This document shows positions 12,101-24,489 of a DNA stretch of 64,000 nt, in pieces; the stretch's first letter is position 1, and each line of letters starts with the position of its first letter. Source of the DNA: Varanus komodoensis (lineage: Eukaryota; Chordata; Lepidosauria; Squamata; Varanidae); contig NW_025335505.1 in the NCBI RefSeq assembly GCF_004798865.1, positions 13,043,564-13,107,563 on the forward strand, in the 5' to 3' direction. The position numbers and the translations under genes were made by a program. The notes beneath the pieces were generated by a model. That model saw only the letters and a program-made list of their open reading frames with translations, was not told the DNA's origin and did not search any database.

Positions 12101-12570
12101 GGGTATGTGTACTGCTGGGATAGGGAGAATCTTCAAACTGGCCCAGATTGTTGCCTAATCACAATGGGAAGGGGGTATTTTAAGAAGGAAAAGGAGAATG
12201 AGAGAGAAGATGGCAGGGTTCCACCGTGACTATATTAAGGAGCTTGACTGAAAGGCAGTTAGGAAAATATGACACATTCAGAAAGGGTAAACTGATAATA
12301 TAAAGACAGTTTACATTATCAACTGTCACCATAAGAGCCCAGCTTCGGTTATCTAATGGTAGATAATTAGTTAGGTAATTAGGTAGTTATCTAATGGTAG
12401 TTTGGCAAAAATATTATTTGCTACCCTTTTATGTAGCTGGCCCTCAGATTTTATTTCAGGTTCCATTTCCCCACAGGTATTACTTAGAATTTTACCTGAA
12501 TATTACTAATAGGTATCCTTGCTAATAAGTACCATACATACAGTCAATCAATTCTCATTCTCAAAGATCT
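9120..12570. other. Unique AT-rich sequence, no gene seen
   Basis: No repeat or exon recognised apart from the hairpin at 11452-11495 and a short T/G run near 10870-10895. Several TAAT-rich and ATGCAAAT-like stretches occur near 9700-10000 and 10900-11000. Confidence 0.45.
11452..11495. other. Hairpin with 20-bp arms
   Basis: The left arm 11452-11471 (AAGCCTCCACTGAAACAAAT) and the right arm 11476-11495 pair at 17 of 20 positions around a 4-base loop AGAT. It resembles the remnant of a small foldback element. The stem is too short for an ordinary microRNA precursor. Confidence 0.7.
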
Positions 12571-12650
12571 GCAGTGGTTTTATTTATTTATTTGATTTCT
12601 AGCCTGTTCCACTAGCCACACAGCTCCCTGTGCAGGTTGTAACAATAAAG
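12571..12650 (-). repeat. LINE or SINE 3' tail fragment
   Basis: On the minus strand it reads GGGAGCTGTGTGGCTAGTGG, then CTAGAAATCAAATAAATAAAT: the shape of a squamate LINE/SINE 3' end with AAAT tail. Too short to assign a family. Confidence 0.45.
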
Positions 12651-12654
12651 CCAT

Positions 12655-15600
12655 ATAGAACACAATGATCAAGTAAAACAGTCAAAGATCACCTTAACAG
12701 AGCAAATAATTTCATGAAAGGTAAGCCACATTCTCCTAAAATACCACTCACCACTGAGTGGTTCTCACTCAATTTAAGTCAGTGGTTTTAATCTGGAATG
12801 GTCTTCCTCCCTTATTTATTTATTTGATTGTTTGTTTAGGGTGTAAGCCTATTGGAAACTTACAGGCCTCCAATGTGGAGTGGAAGGAGTCATGGAGATT
12901 CCCTTCACCTCCAGCTCTGCATTTCAGTTAGGCAGCAGACATAGAGCTGAGGTGCTTCAGAGGAGCAAGGAAGGAAGCTGGAGCACCATCAGGATACTTT
13001 GAGTTCTGGCAGGTCAGCTCCTCAACCACTTCAAAGCCCCTTGACCCATAATTCTCCAACTTATTTCCATGCCAGCTGAAATGCAGGGGTAGGGAGAGGT
13101 GACCAGAACATGGATCCCCAACTCTGACTTTCTAGTTCTGTCTCTGACCTACACTCTGCCAATACTGTCTAGAAGGCACAGGATCTCATTCTTAAATGGT
13201 AACAAAAGTAATTGAGGCATAGGATCACCTTCTTAAATGATGACAGAAGTAATTAGGCCAACTCGCACTAACAAGCAGGTTTTATAAACAGCTACAGTGG
13301 AAAGACACTACCAGACACTGAAAAATAAAATCAGATTAATACAAATACAAATTTGAAAATGTGTGTGGCCTCTAGCTTGAGGTCATCTAATCATTAAGTC
13401 CTGAAATTATCTTTCTTAGCAAAGTGATCACCTTTCTTTTCAAAAGGTTTTCATAACCTAAGAGCACCTATGGATGTATGATTAGTGTTCAGCTGCCATT
13501 TTTCCCTCATGGTCTTGTTATCTACAGAGCCATCTTCCTGTTGTTGCTCTATTGTTTTGACTGATGGGTTTTAATTTTTAATGTTAATTGCATTTTAATT
13601 GAATTACTTTATTATGATACTTTGGGAGCCACTTGTCAAAAAATTAGGATAAAAATAGATGGCACTCTGTCAGTCAAATGAGTCAGTAAATAGTGTCCTA
13701 AACCAAACTTGGTTGGCACCGAAACACAATAAATAAATAAATAATCAAATCTGATCATTTGTATAAATGCTGAGGTGGTACAAATGAGGAAGGCTGCACC
13801 CTGTTATTGCAGTACGCATTTCAACATTCACTGCAGAGGAGCGCTTGTCTCTTGCAGTGGCTCTATTCTTACCAGCAAAAATGGATATAGTATAAGGAGA
13901 TACGGTATCTTGTTTCTGTCTAGCATTCTCTGGATCCATCAATCTGACAGAACTTAAAGCAGTAGCTATGTGTGAATGAAAGTATTTGATTAAAATATTC
14001 CACACTTGCATCCATCTTTTGTAGAATTAGATCAGTGGGAAAAACTGTCTTCTCAGCTTTCAATCCACCCAATCAATGCTCCCGTACTACAGGGGACTTT
14101 GATTCGCAACTTGCATTGCCACCAGATGTGTCACTAACATGCGAAGACTGCAGGGATGATTCTTCTCTCTCTCCCTCTTTCTCCCTCAGTTTTGGCACCA
14201 AAGCTTTCTAAGCCTGTTTACAAGACAATGCATCACTGCTAAGCATGCAAATTACTTGGCTACCGACAGCACTCCTATAGAAGGTGCATTCTAATTAAAT
14301 ATAAAGACAGACAAGGGTTTTATAATTAGGATGAATTATGTAAAATGTAACTGGTTTTGCAACTGTTTATGTAGGTAACGTCTCACAGTATTTTTAAATG
14401 AAACTCTTGCAGTTGACTTTGTAAAATTCTTTTCACATCCAAGCTTATTTAAGCTTCTCAGCTATGTTCAATGGCCATAGAAACAGCAAAATCATAAATA
14501 TCAGCCAATACATGGATCTCAGCCCTCTCTTTCTTTCTATCTCGTATTTTCTGCCTCTGTCTTTCTGAACCTGTCTAAGAAAAATAGGGTGAGGGAAAGG
14601 AAAAAAAAGCTGGTAATTACTTCATGATGCTTTCTGTTTGTCATAATATATATGCCTGGTCCTTTAGGGTTTTCTTAATAACACACAATCTTGAATATTT
14701 CATGGTAAACCAGAAAGGACAGAAGCAGTGTTCATGGCTTCATAATGTGAGACCAGGAGAACCTAAGGAAGTTCTCTATGCTAACTGTAACCCATTGCGT
14801 ATTCTGCCCCATGGATATTTGATAAACACAACTGCTTTCCTGTCTTTGCAATTCGAGAACTAGGAGGCTTCTTGGGCTGCTATTGGACTGCCATGCAAGG
14901 CTTGCATTAGAGGCTTCCCATATAGATGGGAAGTACTAGGGTTCAAGTTTGCAAAGTCAAGCACAGTAGCACAGAGGTCCAACAGTTCAGTTCAAAATGT
15001 CACCACAGAGATGGGGACTAACTATGTTCAGAAGGACAACATTCTCAGGGGTGTCCTCTGTTGTCCTTTGAAAGCTTTTGGACTTAATGCATCACAGAAG
15101 AGCTTCGGTGGCTGTGAATTGATGGCACTCAAATGAAAATGACGACCTGCAGCAGGTGGTGGAAACAGTAAGCCCTGTCCTTGGTTGTGCTACCATTCTA
15201 GCTCTTAATAAGAGAACTATAACCTAGCTGTGAATTATACTGCATGAGGGTGGCACACTCTTGGCAATTTCCCTCTTAATCCCCTGAAGAAAAAAAAGGG
15301 GGAAAAGCAAAGGCAGCACAGGAAACAGTTCTGGTACTGAACACACCACTGCCTGAAACCTGAGACAACAGGATGGAAAAAAACTGTGGGTCAGTGGGTC
15401 CTCTGTGGTTGTCCCACCCTTACTGTGAAATTCCTTGTCAAGGGAAGTTAGATTGGCCTCTTTGCTGTGTCTTAGACAGGCAGCTGAGATAGTTCTTTTC
15501 TATCAAGGTTAATGTATTTTAATCTTTCTCATGGTGGATTTTTCAAACATGAATGTATCTTGGATTATTTTTTAAAAAATATATATCTGATTTTCCATGG

Positions 15601-16311
15601 TAAGATTTTAAACATTGGAACTCCTTTTAGGATTGAAAGGTACCATAAAATGCATTTTGAAATAAAAAAGCAAACAAATAAATAATGAACCAAAATTGGC
15701 TTTATATTGCTCTAACAGAAATCTGAGTATGTATTATGAATTTAAGCCAAGATTTTTTTTTTTTGATGCAGGAGTTATATATGTTGGGAAAAACAACCAC
15801 AACCTTACCCAACTATAGTAAGTCCACAAATATACAAATGATAAAATATATAATCTTTTCTCTTTCCATCTGTCGTTCTGTTGCTGTGCATGGCATAGAA
15901 GTGGTTCAGGCAAATAAATAACAGTTTTCCTACTCAGTGGAAGTTTTATCTAATTCATCACTAATCTTTATTCAGCCAAAGGGAGAAATAATTTATACTG
16001 TATTGAAGAGTATATCCTGCATCTGACAACTGTTGTCTTAGCTCTGTGGCCTTTTAGCACTTATGGGGCACTGCTGGAAGTGGAATTAAAGATATGGTTC
16101 CTCAAAGCATTTGATATAGTGCTGCATATTTGGGTCCTCAATGCTCATCCCCATGGCAAAGACAAACTAAGAGAAAAAGGGTGGGGAGGAGGGCCTGAAA
16201 CGGAGACCGAGAATATTTTCTTTTGGGAAGAAAATTGGTAAAGGAATAACTTGCAAGGTAATTTGATTCTCTGAATGAATGCCATTGCAACACAAATAAA
16301 ATGCATCTAAC

Positions 16312-16315
<4 letters not shown>
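12655..16315. other. Unique sequence with scattered LINE-tail traces
   Basis: Contains a repeated ATTT run at 12815-12830, a possible LINE tail at 13560-13745 and a CT-rich tract at 14161-14190. The stretch 14190-14420 is dense in homeodomain-like motifs. No exon is recognised. Confidence 0.4.
13560..13745 (+). repeat. Possible LINE 3' UTR with (AATA) tail
   Basis: A TTTTAATTTTTAATG-type 3' UTR, then GGGAGCCACTTGTC, where the consensus has a GGGAGCCGCCC-like block, and an AATAAATAAATAAATAA end. It resembles L2 3' ends elsewhere in the window but has diverged or been interrupted. Confidence 0.35.

Positions 16316-16379
<64 letters not shown>
16311..16379. repeat. (ATCT)n tetranucleotide microsatellite
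   Basis: About 17 uninterrupted ATCT units. Pure runs of this length are normally polymorphic between individuals. Confidence 0.97.
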
Positions 16380-17920
16380 GCAAAAGTCAAGAGGAGGTCT
16401 GTGGGATATCCTAGTCCTTGGTACAGGATTCTAGTCTTCTAGAATGGCAACTTCAAGTTGACAGGGTCTAATTAAGTTTTTGTTTTCAAAGGACTTGATT
16501 AGTGCAACAAGACTCTAGCACAAAAGGCACAAGCCTAGAATGAAAGGATTTTAAGTCCAGTGAATGGTGCTCACAATCTGCCAACATGAAAATTGCCTTC
16601 ATGGTTATCCCAAGCTTTTCCAGTTTCAGCAGTATCTTTTTAGCAGATGGGGAAGACTGTTTTGTGACTACTATTGTTAAACAAGTGGGAGTCTGCAATG
16701 AATGTCATTGCCATTCTACTACAAATCACCCAGATTGTTATGTACCAGTAGCTCAAGCTCTATCTTCTGTATAGCCCTGTTCTAGCTCTCCCTTCTCATC
16801 TTAAACCTGTTTATCCACCAATATCCTTTCCAGGATTTTGTGCAAGAGCTGGAAATATGCATCCTCCACTTTCCTGATCTACTGGAAAAAGGCAGAGAGG
16901 TTCTTACCTGGAATATCTGCCCACCAAGGAAGCATTCAGTGGGGGAATGTTGTTCACACAAGAATACCAAGATATATGCTCACATTCTATGAACTGTCCC
17001 AATCCTAGCTTAACCAAAGAGCAGGCAGCAGTATCCATTTACAATGGACTGTTCTAAAATTGGCATGAAAAAAGGTAATGACTGATAAGCTGGCACAAAT
17101 GTAAGCATGCATAGAATTGAATTGTAACTGTATTTGGATTTGAAAAAAAACTAGACAAGTGTTCAAATGCAGGAAAAATTCTACTGGAATACAATTAGAT
17201 TCTTGCCCTGTGCATTCCACAATTTGCACATTCTTTGAATTGATCTCATTTGTGTACCTTGAATGCTTGGCCCCATTTCACTGTATTTTCCTTTCTTTGT
17301 ATATGGGCTTCAGGGTGCTTCTTTTGCGCATTTCTCCTTTTGTGTAATACATTTCATGTTAATACTGTTGTACTGCAAACATTACCATGAACTTTAACAT
17401 GATGTTTTTCTCCCTCCACATGCTATTCTCACTCTGGGCCATACATTCATCCTTTGGATTAAGCATATACTGCCCATGATGAATTGACTGCAGCAACCTT
17501 GAACTTTAAGTAGCATTCCTTTCCATTGTGTTGTCAATTAATATATATCCCATATTCACAAACACTCTCTTCCTAAGCTACCTGGTTGTATCATAAAGAA
17601 GCAACATTTTGAAGTGTGTCATTGAACTTTGTGGATCTAGACAATGAATAGCACTGTCTGCCTAGGACAGTGACACTTCAGAATACAGGTCTCAGAGTTG
17701 CATGATTTGTTCTTGATTCATTATTATAAATGGCCTTGAAAATCCATCAGGACGTAAAAGTTGAATCTAACTGAAAAATATTCTGCAATGTATTTGTCAA
17801 CAAAAACACTTCTTATCAACCTAATTCCTAACCTTCTGGTCCAGTCTTCCTGGTATCCTTCAGATATTTTGGATTGCAACTCTAATTTAGCCCTAGTTAG
17901 AATAGTTACCAATAAGGAAT
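16380..17920. other. Unique sequence, no gene seen
   Basis: No recognised repeat. Open frames of 60-75 codons overlap on both strands and show no family motif. Confidence 0.45.
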
Positions 17921-17924
17921 ACTT

Positions 17925-18500
17925 AGAATCATTGAACTGTAGAGTTGGAAGTGGCTAATAAGACCTTCAAGCCTAATCCCAAGATAAGTGAGGAATTCCA
18001 AGTTCAAATATCTCTAACAGATGGATATCCACATGCATCTTGAACATCTCTATTGTGGGCGAGCCAGCACCCACTAGATAATTGGTCCAGAGTCATATTG
18101 TTCTAGCACACAGGAAACTCTTCCTGATGTTCAGCCAGAATCTGATATCTTGTAAATTGAGTCCATTATTCTGTGTCCTGCATTCTGGGATGATTGAGCA
18201 AATCTTGGATGCCTTCTTTCAAAATAAAGGGTGCTAGCATATCTCCCCTCAGTCTTCTCTTCTCAAGAACTAAACATGTTCAGTTCTTTCAGTCTCTCCA
18301 CATAGGGCTTTGTTTCCAGTTCACTCTTTGTTGCCCTCATTTGTCCAGCTGCATCAAATTATTGTCACATATTTAGCTTGTGATGTACAACAATTCCAAT
18401 ATCCTTCTTACTTGTAATATTGTTGAGCCAAGTTGTCCCCATTGTGTAATGGTACATTTGATTTCTTTTTCCTAGATGCAGTACTTGGCTTGAAGTTATA
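17925..18500 (-). mobile_element. CR1 LINE, 3' part
   Basis: On the minus strand this ends with the CR1 3' terminus: TTCCAACTCTACAGTTCAAT then GATTCT, close to the usual TTCCAACTCTATGATTCT. Inward, the plus strand shows CR1 blocks in order: a lysis-like CAGGAAACTCTTCCTGATGT, GGATGATTGAGCAAA, TCTCCCCTCAGTCTTCTCTTC, ACATGTTCAGTTCTTTCAG, TTGTTGCCCTCATTTG, then AGCTTGTGATGTAC and TTTCTTTTTCCTAGATGCAG. The last blocks align with the start of the CR1 piece at 58.2 kb. An internal deletion seems present between the TTGTTGCCCTC block and the AGCTTGTG block. 5'-truncated, non-coding relic. Confidence 0.8.
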
Positions 18501-18707
18501 GTCTGATACCTCAAAAGGTTGGGAACAGTTAGTCTAATCTAACATTTTCCTAACATTTCTATGGGATATTTTGTACATAACAAGAAGCAACTATGGGTGG
18601 ATTTCCTTCTCAGGCTTCTTGTTCCAGCACTGGGTGCCATTTGGTGCATGGTGGATCAAACTTATTAGCATTATGTGCACTCCTGGAGCGGCTGGGTTTT
18701 AATTCTT

Positions 18708-18753
18708 GCTGGGTTCACATGTAACAAGAAGCTGGGTTCACATGTAACAAGAA
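18708..18753. repeat. 23-bp exact tandem duplication
   Basis: Positions 18708-18730 and 18731-18753 are identical (GCTGGGTTCACATGTAACAA plus GAA). No repeat family explains it; replication slippage or a recent local duplication does. Confidence 0.95.
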
Positions 18754-20271
18754 CCTCTGCAATGCCATGACTATTCACAGTGGCAGCCTCCATGAAGGGA
18801 AGCGCTGTGGAGAAATTCTCATGACAATGTATCCTTATTATATTTCATTATATTTTGAACCATGCCTATGCCTGGGGAAGCATTCAAATATGCAGTCTTC
18901 CAATTGACTTCTGCTGTGGTAGAATGGGATGTCTGATTTGTGTCTGGATCTTAGAAAAGAATGCTCTGCAACTCAGTTTAGTGATTTTGTAGTAATATTA
19001 TTGTGGCTAGGTTATGCTTCAACTGATCAAGAGTGGATAACATTCCAACCAATGATTAGAAGAGTTTTCAACTAGCAGTTGGCAAAGTGAATAGATGAAT
19101 AATGAAAATAATATAAAATTTTTAATCTTCCGCTAGACAAATTTAGCTACTTAGCTACTGATACACACAATTTTCCTGCTGAAGAATGTATTTGTAACAT
19201 ATATGTAACTTTCATACTTTCCTTTTGTGTTTGGATCCAAAATTGTGGTTTTGCAAACCCAGATCCACTGTCTGTCTGTCTATCCAGTGTCACATCCCTC
19301 TGGAGGGAACCTCCTTCTCCTGTGAGGAGCTAGAACTCTTGAAGTCAAGTAAAACCATGCAGCCATGGGTAGTCAGGACCCTCAAGTAAGAAGTCAATGG
19401 GTCTGTTCCTGTCAGGAGAGGGAAATTCTGCTTCTCAGGCAGAGGCTCAGTCCCAGAGAGTGTCCTTGGCTGAAAGGGAAGATGAGTAACAGTCCTTTAA
19501 CACAAAGAACATGATTAGAAGGAAACATTTCTCAGGAGTAAGACTGTAATATATGGCAGCCTTGCTGTAGGTGGAGTTCGGGAGGACACAGAGAAATAAG
19601 CTTGCATTTTCTGTTTGGACTTGTCTGAACACACCATGAGTTCTCATCTCTATGCCATTATATCCTGACTTTCATTTTGAACCTCTGCATTACTTACCTC
19701 GGACTTCTGCCTAATAGCACCTCAGATATTCAAAATATGTATTTGCTGGTAAAAACTCTGGTTCACACTTGGGCAGCTTACTTGACTTCTCCTGTGCAAT
19801 TAACTGTGTGTGCTTGCTTAGCAAGGAGCTGAACAGAGCATTGTCAGGGCTGTCCTCCTTTTTTTTCTTCTGGGCAGACCTCGATGATGTCTTTCTAACT
19901 GGAAGCTTTATTATGTTAATGTTAGCTAGTCAGGCTGATTTAAAAGAGCAAATGAAGCGCACTGCAGAAGTCAATAACAAAAGAAATAAGCATAGTTGGA
20001 CTACTAAAAATTAAAGAAATGCAACCTGTTGGTGAGAAGTTGATTCCAAAGCAAATATGCCTTCTCCATTCCAAACACAAATTTTCCCCTCCTGGGCTTT
20101 AAGCTGGACATTCTTGCTCAGAGCAAATTGCTTGAGATGTGCGGCACTTTTCAGATGAACTGCCCTCTTCAGCTAATGCTGGACCCTTGGATTGCCCAGT
20201 CAGACTGCTTATTGGTATGCTCATTTTGCCTTCATACCCATGATATCTGAAGACTCCCAACTACTGCCTGG

Positions 20272-20336
20272 CTTGTGAATTCCAGATGCTCCAGATGAAT
20301 TCCAGATGAATGTCACTTGTGAATTCCAGATGCTCC
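20272..20336. repeat. Short interrupted tandem repeat on GAATTCCAGATG
   Basis: CTTGTGAATTCCAGATGCTC followed by C occurs at 20272-20292 and again at 20316-20336 (spacing 44), with a third GAATTCCAGATG between them. A local minisatellite-like expansion. Confidence 0.9.
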
Positions 20337-20800
20337 TTCTAATCTGAGTCAGAATCTACCTGACATCCTTTGAAAACTTATTTAGCAGAATAATGGCCCA
20401 AGTCCCCGTGTACCAACACACACACACAATATTTTCCCCAGCTAGACCTGTTTGCACTTTCTCTTTCATTCCAGTATGAGGTTATATTTCTATACTCCAT
20501 CCTAGCAAAACAACTTTTTTTGGAAATTTAGGAAGAACTCAAAAGACTGTGAAAATGCTCTTTGGAAACATGTCCTGTTGCCAAGGCTCAAAGGTGAAGT
20601 GTGTTCGGAAAATTTGGATAAATCCTGTCTGAAAAGCATTACTTCTGTATGCCTTGCATTGTGGGATCAAATCCTGTCTTCCTTCTCAAAACCAAGCTGT
20701 CCTTGTTTCAAATGGCATTCCCCCACTCCTTTCTCTCACCTTTAGCTGTAAGCTACAGTAGACAGGCCATTTAGTCCAAATATACATTGTAAATAGTCAT

Positions 20801-21313
20801 TGTTGGAATTCAGTTTACAAGGAAGTATCTTTTGATAGCCCAGAGGCTCTATGTGCCCTGGCAAATTCAGAATGTCTAGAGTAGATAAGAGTCTTGAGTT
20901 CATGCATAGTTTCAGTAGCTTGAATTTACATGTCTAAGCAGACCTGGAGATGGGTTCAAGCTACTGAACTAAAGTGTCAATACAGGCAATTAGAAATATT
21001 GTAATCTCATTGTTACTGTGTGATTGACTGACATTTCTTTATCTGTTCTGTATGTGATGACCTCAGAATCTTATTGTAATCTCTGCATTCTGTCATCAAT
21101 TGCCCTGTACCTGTGTACCTATAAAATACCTGCAATGTGTTGAAGCTTTGCAGCAGAGTTCACCTCTGCCTGCCGGTAATGCATGCATTATCGTGAGTAC
21201 CACGGGAACCTTGGGTTAATACAATAAAGCCTCAGATGGTCTGGACGCTTGATCTTTCCCACGAACCCGAGTTTCATTCCCTCTTCTCAAATTGAGATTC
21301 CAGGATTCTGACA
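20801..21313 (+). mobile_element. Probable solo LTR of an endogenous retrovirus
   Basis: The segment opens with TGTTGGAAT and closes with ATTCTGACA, an imperfect terminal inverted repeat of the TG...CA type. In between it has the layout of a retroviral LTR: a U3-like stretch, a CTATAAAA box near 21119, a GCAGCAGAGTTCACC-type R start, an AATAAAG polyadenylation signal near 21226, and a pyrimidine-rich U5-like end. Length, about 513 bp, fits. No primer-binding site or internal coding sequence follows and no second copy lies nearby, so it is a solo LTR fossil. No clear target duplication was found, which suggests an old insertion. Family (gamma/ERV1-like) is a guess. Confidence 0.6.
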
Positions 21314-21319
21314 AGTACA

Positions 21320-24010
21320 ACATGGGTTTCTTGGCAATGGGTACAATTCCTTCCCTTTCAACCCCAATTTAAACTGAGGAGAAAGCATTGGTTTGATTTT
21401 TCTCAGGGTTCTATCAACATTGATTAATTGGGATCAAATGGGAAAGAAACAGACACTGAAAAAAGGAAGTCAACAACACTTCAGCAATGGGTGGTGAGTG
21501 GAAACAGAACTAGGAACCACAAAAAGTACACAGAAAGTTCTATTTAGGTATTTGTCAGAGGAGAAGCATTTTACTTTTTCCCCCTGAATAGTCAGCATTT
21601 GGTGCCCACATCCTTTGCCTTTCAAGCACATTTGCATGATTTTAACATGATTGCAAACTTATTGTTTGCAAAATCTTTCCTGTACTTCCAATTACAGTAA
21701 TACCTTGTTTCCAATGCAGCTGTTCAAACTTCTTCTCCTGGGGTTTGGTTGAATGTCCACCAAAATATATAATAATAATAATAATTTCTTCTCTTTTAAT
21801 AACCTCAATTTGAAAACCAAAACATGCAACCAGAATTCCAGTGGCTTTTGGATTCATTTTGTGTAATGCCGCTCCATTTTTTTCCTAATGAAGAATGTTT
21901 CAGTATAAAGCTAAAACTGTGCATTCTGTTCTAAATGTGTATAGGCACAGAATCACTGCTTTAAAACCAATATCAGAATAATTCAAGGACATAAAAATGA
22001 AATATTTTGAGAAGTTGCCTCGTATGCAAGATGGCCAGCTTAATGAATTCTTGGGAAACAGATGGTGATTGAGAAAACAATAGTCAATGTCAATGGAAAT
22101 TGCAAATTTTGAAATTTTAGAGAATCTGGTTACAAATAATTCTGTTATATTTTGTGTAAGTGAGAGAAAATCACACATGCGAGGGTCTCAATGGTGAATT
22201 AATGTCAGAAAAAAAGAAAGATTCATGGGATGGGCTTTGAGCTGTTCATGCTTTCCATGTTGTAATGATCTTGACAAGATCTTAAGTGGTAAAGTACATT
22301 GCACATTTTTACATCTGGAAAAACTAGTTTTTCAGTTGTTGGACTTGGACAATCTAACCATTTGACAATCTTTAGATTGTCAATCTTTGCAGAAATGCTG
22401 CCCTCCCCTTAAAAATTGCTTTGATAAATCATACGTAAGTTTCCTTATTCCAAGGTTGCAAACAATAACACTTCCTTCAGGAGAAAGGAACTTGTTTTTG
22501 TTATTTGGGGAGACTAATTCTGAAATAATGAATTGATTAAAAAGCTGCTCATTGTAAATAATAAAATACATTGCCGCAGTATAGCATTTCTTAATTCTGA
22601 GTCTTAAGCAAAGCAATCCAACCTACCAAATAGTGGAGAACCAAAAGCAGATGAGGCATCATTTCTAATTCAGTTCAAAGATCCGAAATGGAGTACAGTA
22701 TTTAAAGTAGACTGAATCAGAATCTTAACTTTGAAGAGATTGACGGTAGCCTACTGAGGACATTGGAAAATGGTGGAGCTCAACTGCTTTCTAAATCAAG
22801 TTGTCTTTTGTTATTATGCAAAAGTGTAATAAGGAGTTGTTTTTCAGCTGTCAGAAATCTAAACAAATAAGACAAGCATTCATTGCAGGCACCTAAATCA
22901 TTCCACAAATATTATTTTCTTAAATCCATTGGGAATGCTCCATCACAATGTTAAAAACAAGGTATAGTCCTCTGCTGAGGGAACATGGATTATAATGTTT
23001 TTAATAACAAAAAATGAAAAATATGACATTCAGAAAAACTGCATGCTAAAAATGTATCTACTGGTACCAGAAGCAAGTGTTATCATATTAGAATCTGTCA
23101 TCACCGTCTGTATTGTTAATTTTGAGCAAAGTAGCATTCGTATTCCATATTATTCATTTGGTATTTCAGATTTTGTTTTTGCATTATTTAGCAGCATGAC
23201 TATGATATAAGAAGTTTTCATCCAAGAAGAACAAAAAAGAATTTTGTTTCTTAAAGCTTTATTTTCTATATACTAATTGAATTCCAAGCATTATGCAGAT
23301 TGAAAGAGATATATAAATCAAAGCTGATCGAGGCAGCCCAGTCTTTCTTGAACAAGCTGGTGACCAAACAGTATAATCTAGAATGGATTGGATGTACTGT
23401 AGATTTGTCATTTTACAAATGCAAGAACATTTTCTATTTGCAAGAGGAAGGCACTGAGGCCCATGGGAGGAAGGAGGGAAACAAATGCCATCCATTTCTT
23501 TTCTCTTTGATGCTAACCAGAATCACCTCCTGACTTTCAGATCATATTTTCAGGGAATGCAGGGGGATAAAGAGAGATGGTGGAGATTGTGCATCAGACA
23601 TAATGTCCTACCTGGCTGAAACTTTACTTGTATCCATAACCTGTTGACTTGATGACACAAGGATGGGGAACACTGTTGAAAGAGATGGCATTGCGAGTGA
23701 GAGTGGTGTATGTTGATCCTGTGGCATAGTTGTACCCATGTTGCTGGAAACTCTGAGAGGAAGTGATGTATGATGAACCTTGCAAAGTAGGCCAGTGTTC
23801 TTATCTAGTCTCCGGATATGTCAACTGTTTTGTTTTGTTTAAGGTTAGTGCTGTGCAGTTGATTGTAGCAACACCTTGTAAATCCAGACTGGAACACAGG
23901 GCTTTCTACATCCTCTAAGGGAGGATTTTACATTACAGTCAAGTCAGTTGCTTTAAGCCTACCCAGTGTTCCTATACCAAGCCAGTGCATCCTTTGATTT
24001 TTTCCCCCCT
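21320..24010. other. Unique AT-rich sequence, no gene seen
   Basis: Contains an (AAT)n run at 21768-21784. Otherwise no recognised repeat, exon or strong structure. Confidence 0.45.
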
Positions 24011-24016
24011 TTTATG

Positions 24017-24483
24017 TACGCAGTCCCTGAGTTATGAATGAATTCCATTCCATAGACAATAGACATTTGGCATTAAGTCAAATTTGTATGTAAGTCCAAT
24101 CAGGTATAGTCAGCCTTCCACGTTCATGGGAGTTAAGCGAGCAGGACCTCATAAAAGTGGAAAAATCATGTATAACTCTAATCCCCACCTTCCAAACTTA
24201 ACAGTGCCTCAAATTTGCAACAAGGAAACGCCAAAGAGATTTCCCTCTCTGGATGGGTAGGGCGGGCAGGCCTGCTAAAAATGCCTTCCTCTCTGTCACT
24301 ATCACTCTCTCTATGGTGATTGGTGATGCTTTGAAGGCCTCCCTCTCTACCCTGTAACCACTCTCTCTATGGTAACGATAATTTCCTGGAGGAATCATTT
24401 TAAATTAATAGGCTTTACAGCAGTTTGTTCATAAGTACAGGTTGTTCATAACTCAGATGTTCATAACTCAGGGACTACCTGTA
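24017..24483. mobile_element. Tigger/mariner-like non-autonomous DNA transposon
   Basis: The left end TACGCAGTCCCTGAGTTATG and the right end CATAACTCAGGGACTACCTG plus TA are inverted repeats about 23 bp long with one small indel; both ends start on TA, the target of Tc1/mariner elements. The consensus TACAGGTAGTCCCCGACTTA is common in squamate genomes. The inside has no transposase frame. It holds two imperfect direct copies of a CTCTCTCTATGGT-containing block (about 24296-24374) and a doubled TTCATAACTCAG near the right end. About 467 bp; moderately old. Confidence 0.75.
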
Positions 24484-24489
24484 TTTAAC

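Larger units (their letters stand above)
18505..20800. other. Unique sequence with two short local duplications
   Basis: Holds a 23-bp tandem duplication at 18708-18753 and a GAATTCCAGATG repeat cluster at 20272-20336. No exon or dispersed repeat recognised. A 16-base word at 20651-20666 also occurs at 36643-36658. Confidence 0.45.

Noticed and set aside
12340-12405. GTTATCTAATGGTAG direct repeat
   Set aside because: A single pair of 15-base copies in AT-rich DNA with TAATTAG words between them; too little to call an element.
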